A stretch of 8,157 nucleotides of DNA from Candidatus Firestoneibacteriota bacterium (GTDB lineage Bacteria > Oederibacteriota > JAAXVQ01 > JAUVAV01). Location of the stretch: positions 1 through 8,157 of the forward strand of contig DAOVYW010000104.1 in assembly GCA_030635415.1 (NCBI GenBank). Direction: 5' to 3'. The notes beneath the pieces are model-generated. The model saw nothing but the letters and a program-made list of their open reading frames with translations. It was not told the origin of the DNA and did no database searches. The position numbers and the translations under genes were made by a program. Below are positions 6,514 to 8,157 of this stretch, piece by piece. Positions within the stretch are counted from its first letter, which is position 1; each line of letters opens with the position of its first letter.

Positions 6514-6541
6514 ATTTTAGCATTAATTCCTGAAAACTGAA
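6514..6541 (-). promoter_or_regulatory. Possible internal promoter upstream of atpB
   Basis: On the minus strand TTCAGT, 16 bases, then TGC-TAAAAT, an extended -10 of sigma-70 type. The expected start of RNA is about 30 bases before the atpB ATG. The -35 is weak, so the call rests on the -10 and on its place in a 110-base gap (6478-6587) that holds no gene. Confidence 0.35.
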
Positions 6542-6587
6542 GCCCGCAAGCCAGCCCTCAATACCTAGGCGCTTATTTGGTTGAATT

Positions 6588-6818
6588 TCATTTCAATCTG
6601 CGAGGATTATTTAAGGCGGAAACTATTTTAAAGACATTATAGAAACCCGCCACAATCCCCAATAACATAAAACCAATAGTTAACCAGGGACGCGTGCCGA
6701 GCCAACGGTCCAGCCAAACCCCTATGCCTGTCCCAACAAAGATACAAGCCGCCAGCATAATTCCCGCCATACTGGCCTGCCACAACTGCCGAATTAAAGC
6801 CGGATTCCGGTCAGCCAT
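6588..6818 (-). CDS. atpZ: AtpZ-like small membrane protein (ATPase_gene1 / AtpI-related family)
   Basis: A 76-residue accessory protein coded just before the Fo genes in many atp operons. Proteins of the AtpZ/AtpI group have been tied to c-ring assembly and, in alkaliphile Bacillus, to divalent cation supply; which applies here is unknown. Two membrane helices are visible (about 14-33 and 43-66), joined by the family signature GIGVWLDRWLGTRPWLT and followed by LLGIVAGFYNVFKIV. The ATG at 6818 comes 5 bases after the stop of the nuclease gene, so they share a transcript; its ribosome binding site is poor, suggesting coupling. No larger atpI (about 120 residues, four helices) follows it. Confidence 0.9.
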   Translation of the reverse strand: MADRNPALIRQLWQASMAGIMLAACIFVGTGIGVWLDRWLGTRPWLTIGFMLLGIVAGFYNVFKIVSALNNPRRLK

Positions 6819-6823
6819 CTGGT

Positions 6824-7303
6824 TTACCGGTTAAAATCAGCTGGTTTGAGATCCTTAAAAAACTTCTTAAACTCTATCTTTTCCTTTTCATATTTGGATT
6901 TATCCGTAATGCTCGCCTCTACAATAACCTTCTCGGATACCAGAATGGGACACTCGGCTCGCAGTCCTAAAGCAATGGCATCCGACGGCCGCGCATCAAT
7001 CTCCCATTTTTCTTCAGGTTCCTTGCGCCGCAGGGAAATGCGCGCATAAAAAGTATTATTTTGAATATTATGAATCAAGATGCGTTCAATTTTCACACCC
7101 AGGGTTTCCAGTGTGGATTTGAGCAAGTCATGCGTCATGGGACGAGGCACATTGATTTTTTCCAGAGCAATCAATATGGCATCCGCCTCATAAATTCCTA
7201 TCCATATAGGAAGATAACGCTTCTCCTCAGGATCCGTCAAAATAACCACTGGAATTTTCGAATTAGCATCTACCGCCAATCCCTTAACTTTCATCTCTAT
7301 CAT
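6824..7303 (-). CDS. BFN-domain (DUF151) bifunctional nuclease family protein
   Basis: A 159-residue protein of the family Pfam calls DNase-RNase (PF02577), whose plant members were reported to cut both DNA and RNA; the role of bacterial members is not settled. Family marks: N-terminal MIEMKVKGLAVD, LPIWIG at 31-36, PRPMTHDL at 53-60, TFYARISLRR near 84-93, IDARPSDAIALGLR at 102-115 and the C-terminal KKFFKDLKPADF. The frame stays open upstream to an ATG at 7360, but I choose 7303: it has AAGGAGG 8 bases upstream, gives the usual family N-terminus, and the longer form would run into a promoter. It is the first gene after that promoter and is followed by atpZ after 5 bases. No signal peptide, so cytoplasmic. 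Confidence 0.93.
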   Translation of the reverse strand: MIEMKVKGLAVDANSKIPVVILTDPEEKRYLPIWIGIYEADAILIALEKINVPRPMTHDLLKSTLETLGVKIERILIHNIQNNTFYARISLRRKEPEEKWEIDARPSDAIALGLRAECPILVSEKVIVEASITDKSKYEKEKIEFKKFFKDLKPADFNR

Positions 7304-7311
7304 GGTATATT

Positions 7312-7318
7312 CCTCCTT
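7312..7318 (-). promoter_or_regulatory. Ribosome binding site of the BFN-domain gene
   Basis: AAGGAGG on the minus strand, 8 bases before the ATG at 7303. It decides for this start over the in-frame ATG at 7360, which lies 57 bases upstream. Confidence 0.85.
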
Positions 7319-7336
7319 ATTCGTACTCAGGAACGG

Positions 7337-7365
7337 ATTATACAAAACCCGTCTATTCATAACAA
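7337..7365 (-). promoter_or_regulatory. Sigma-70-type promoter, likely main start of the BFN-atp transcript
   Basis: On the minus strand TTGTTA (4 of 6 to consensus), a 17-base spacer and a perfect TATAAT. RNA would begin about 25-30 bases before the BFN start codon, leaving a short leader with the ribosome binding site. It lies in the 106-base gap behind the AMMECR1 gene. This is the best promoter match I find in the window. Confidence 0.65.
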
Positions 7366-7409
7366 GCAGTTTTTTTTATTATACCCTCCGGCCTTGTCCG
7401 GATCCAGAA

Positions 7410-7973
7410 TTACCGGCTGGTTAGCGGCGCCTGAAATATCTCCGCCGTAAAAGTATATAAATCCGTCGCCGGAGATTTCCAGGCCTGCTCCGGCAGACCG
7501 GCTTTGCCGGAACAGAGTTCGCTTAAAAACCTTTCCAAGTCCCACCCGGTTTCCTTGGCCACTTGGGGAAGAAAAACCCCGGATCGTCCGCCGGCCCTAA
7601 CCATGACGCCATCGCGGCCTAAAACAATCTCCTGGGCCGAAGCCGTTTTTTGCAGCCTGGAAAGAGCGGATATTTCGATAACTATTTCATTTAATTCTTC
7701 CGGCCTCAGCGGCGGAAAACGTATATCCTGCGCAGCCGCGGCCTTTGCCATTTTTATTACGGTTTGGGCTAATGATAAATTACTTTCAATTAAGCCGATA
7801 CACCCCCGCAACTTCCGGTTCCGTATCAGGGTTACAAAAGCCCCTCTCGGCTCCTGCAAAGCCGGGGAGAGCTCCTCCGGCGGTGCAGGTAAAGAATTCC
7901 CGCTCACGGCGGCCCGCACCGAGGACCCGGCTATTTCCAGCAATATTTGACGCTCGCCTTCGGATAAAGACAT
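7410..7973 (-). CDS. AMMECR1-domain protein
   Basis: A 187-residue protein made up of one AMMECR1 domain. The domain's hallmark LRGCIG is at 55-60, preceded by GAFVTLIRNRK and followed by conserved blocks with AAAAQDIRFPPLRPEEL (77-93), EISALSRL (100-107) and GRSGVFLPQVAKE (129-141). Its biochemical role is unknown. In many prokaryotes it occurs with a MEMO-like protein and a radical SAM protein (AmmeMemoRadiSam system, protein A); neither is visible here. The ATG at 7973 has GAGGAG 6 bases upstream. The gene ends 106 bases before the BFN gene, with a promoter between them, so it may be a separate unit that reads into the operon. Confidence 0.92.
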   Translation of the reverse strand: MSLSEGERQILLEIAGSSVRAAVSGNSLPAPPEELSPALQEPRGAFVTLIRNRKLRGCIGLIESNLSLAQTVIKMAKAAAAQDIRFPPLRPEELNEIVIEISALSRLQKTASAQEIVLGRDGVMVRAGGRSGVFLPQVAKETGWDLERFLSELCSGKAGLPEQAWKSPATDLYTFTAEIFQAPLTSR

Positions 7974-8093
7974 CCCCAGCTCCTCATTTAAAGAAGTAAT
8001 TGGCTGCTGTTGCGGAAAGGTTGTTCACTTAATTACTTAAGTTGTGTCATTCCCGCATCCCTTTAACCCTGGACTAAATCATCCAAGAATTAA

Positions 8094-8157
8094 TTAATAC
8101 TGCAATTCGTAATGAGGATAGAAAAACTCTGCCAATAAACCCCCTAATTTCTGAATA
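8094..8157 (-). CDS. Possible 3' end of an unidentified gene (cut by window edge)
   Basis: Read on the minus strand from the right edge, one frame gives 20 residues (ending AEFFYPHYELQY) and a TAA stop at 8096-8094. The composition looks protein-like, but a second frame is also open over this short stretch, so the evidence is thin. I do not recognise the product. Between this stop and the AMMECR1 start (7974-8093) I see only the ribosome binding site and a short AT-rich palindrome at 8027-8042. Confidence 0.25.
   Translation of the reverse strand, partial: IQKLGGLLAEFFYPHYELQY

Noticed and set aside
7304..7360. Longer form of the BFN-domain protein starting at 7360
   Set aside because: The extra 19 residues do not match the family, the start has no ribosome binding site, and the segment overlaps a good promoter; the start at 7303 has AAGGAGG at ideal spacing.
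7378..7383. Second TATAAT on the minus strand, near the end of the AMMECR1 gene
   Set aside because: No acceptable -35 lies 16-18 bases upstream (GGATCC at 17), and a better promoter follows closely.
7370..7402. CCGG-rich hairpin next to a run of eight T as a terminator
   Set aside because: Read on the minus strand the run is A, not T, after the hairpin; on the plus strand the T run lies before the hairpin. Neither orientation gives an intrinsic terminator.
8046..8056. GTCATTCCCGC, recalling half of a common dispersed repeat
   Set aside because: The matching inverted half is absent nearby, so it is most likely chance.

Overview
The window holds most of a bacterial F1Fo ATP synthase operon, all on the minus strand. 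In transcription order (right to left) the genes are: possible tail of an unknown gene (right edge), AMMECR1-domain gene, BFN-domain nuclease gene (DUF151), atpZ, atpB (a), atpE (c), atpF (b), atpH (delta), atpA (alpha), atpG (gamma), atpD (beta), and the first 37 codons of atpC (epsilon), cut by the left edge. Every subunit gene is intact with its key residues. I see no gene on the plus strand, no tRNA or rRNA, no insertion sequence with a transposase and no CRISPR array.

The sequence does not fix the host. The contiguous B-E-F-H-A-G-D-C order, strong AAGGAGG ribosome binding sites, GTG and TTG starts and roughly even base composition point to a free-living bacterium. The c subunit carries a cleavable-looking signal peptide, a trait I know from Aquifex and several deep or Gram-negative phyla and not from classical Bacilli. 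I would look among Clostridia-like lineages, PVC relatives such as Omnitrophica, or similar uncultured phyla; this is inference only.

Region by region: 7974-8157 is mostly non-coding and ends in a possible gene tail. 7304-7409 carries the best promoter of the window (TTGTTA, 17 bp, TATAAT), which would start a transcript beginning with the BFN gene and running through the atp genes. 6478-6587 has a weaker extended -10 promoter before atpB, and no atpI. Genes atpB to atpA are tightly packed, with a 4-base overlap between atpF and atpH. The operon loosens after atpA: the atpA-atpG gap (114 bases) has a terminator-like hairpin, and the atpG-atpD gap (190 bases) is filled with inverted repeats that look like a small non-coding mobile or REP-like element.

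The genes work together as one machine. Subunits a, b and c form the membrane motor, delta and b the stator, alpha and beta the catalytic hexamer, gamma and epsilon the rotor shaft, and AtpZ is an accessory membrane protein. The most notable point is ion specificity. The c subunit has the Gln/Glu-Ser/Tyr set of Na+-binding c rings, and the a subunit has a lysine at the site known from alkaliphile ATP synthases. Otherwise this is an ordinary, well-preserved housekeeping operon; I do not see a new system in it.
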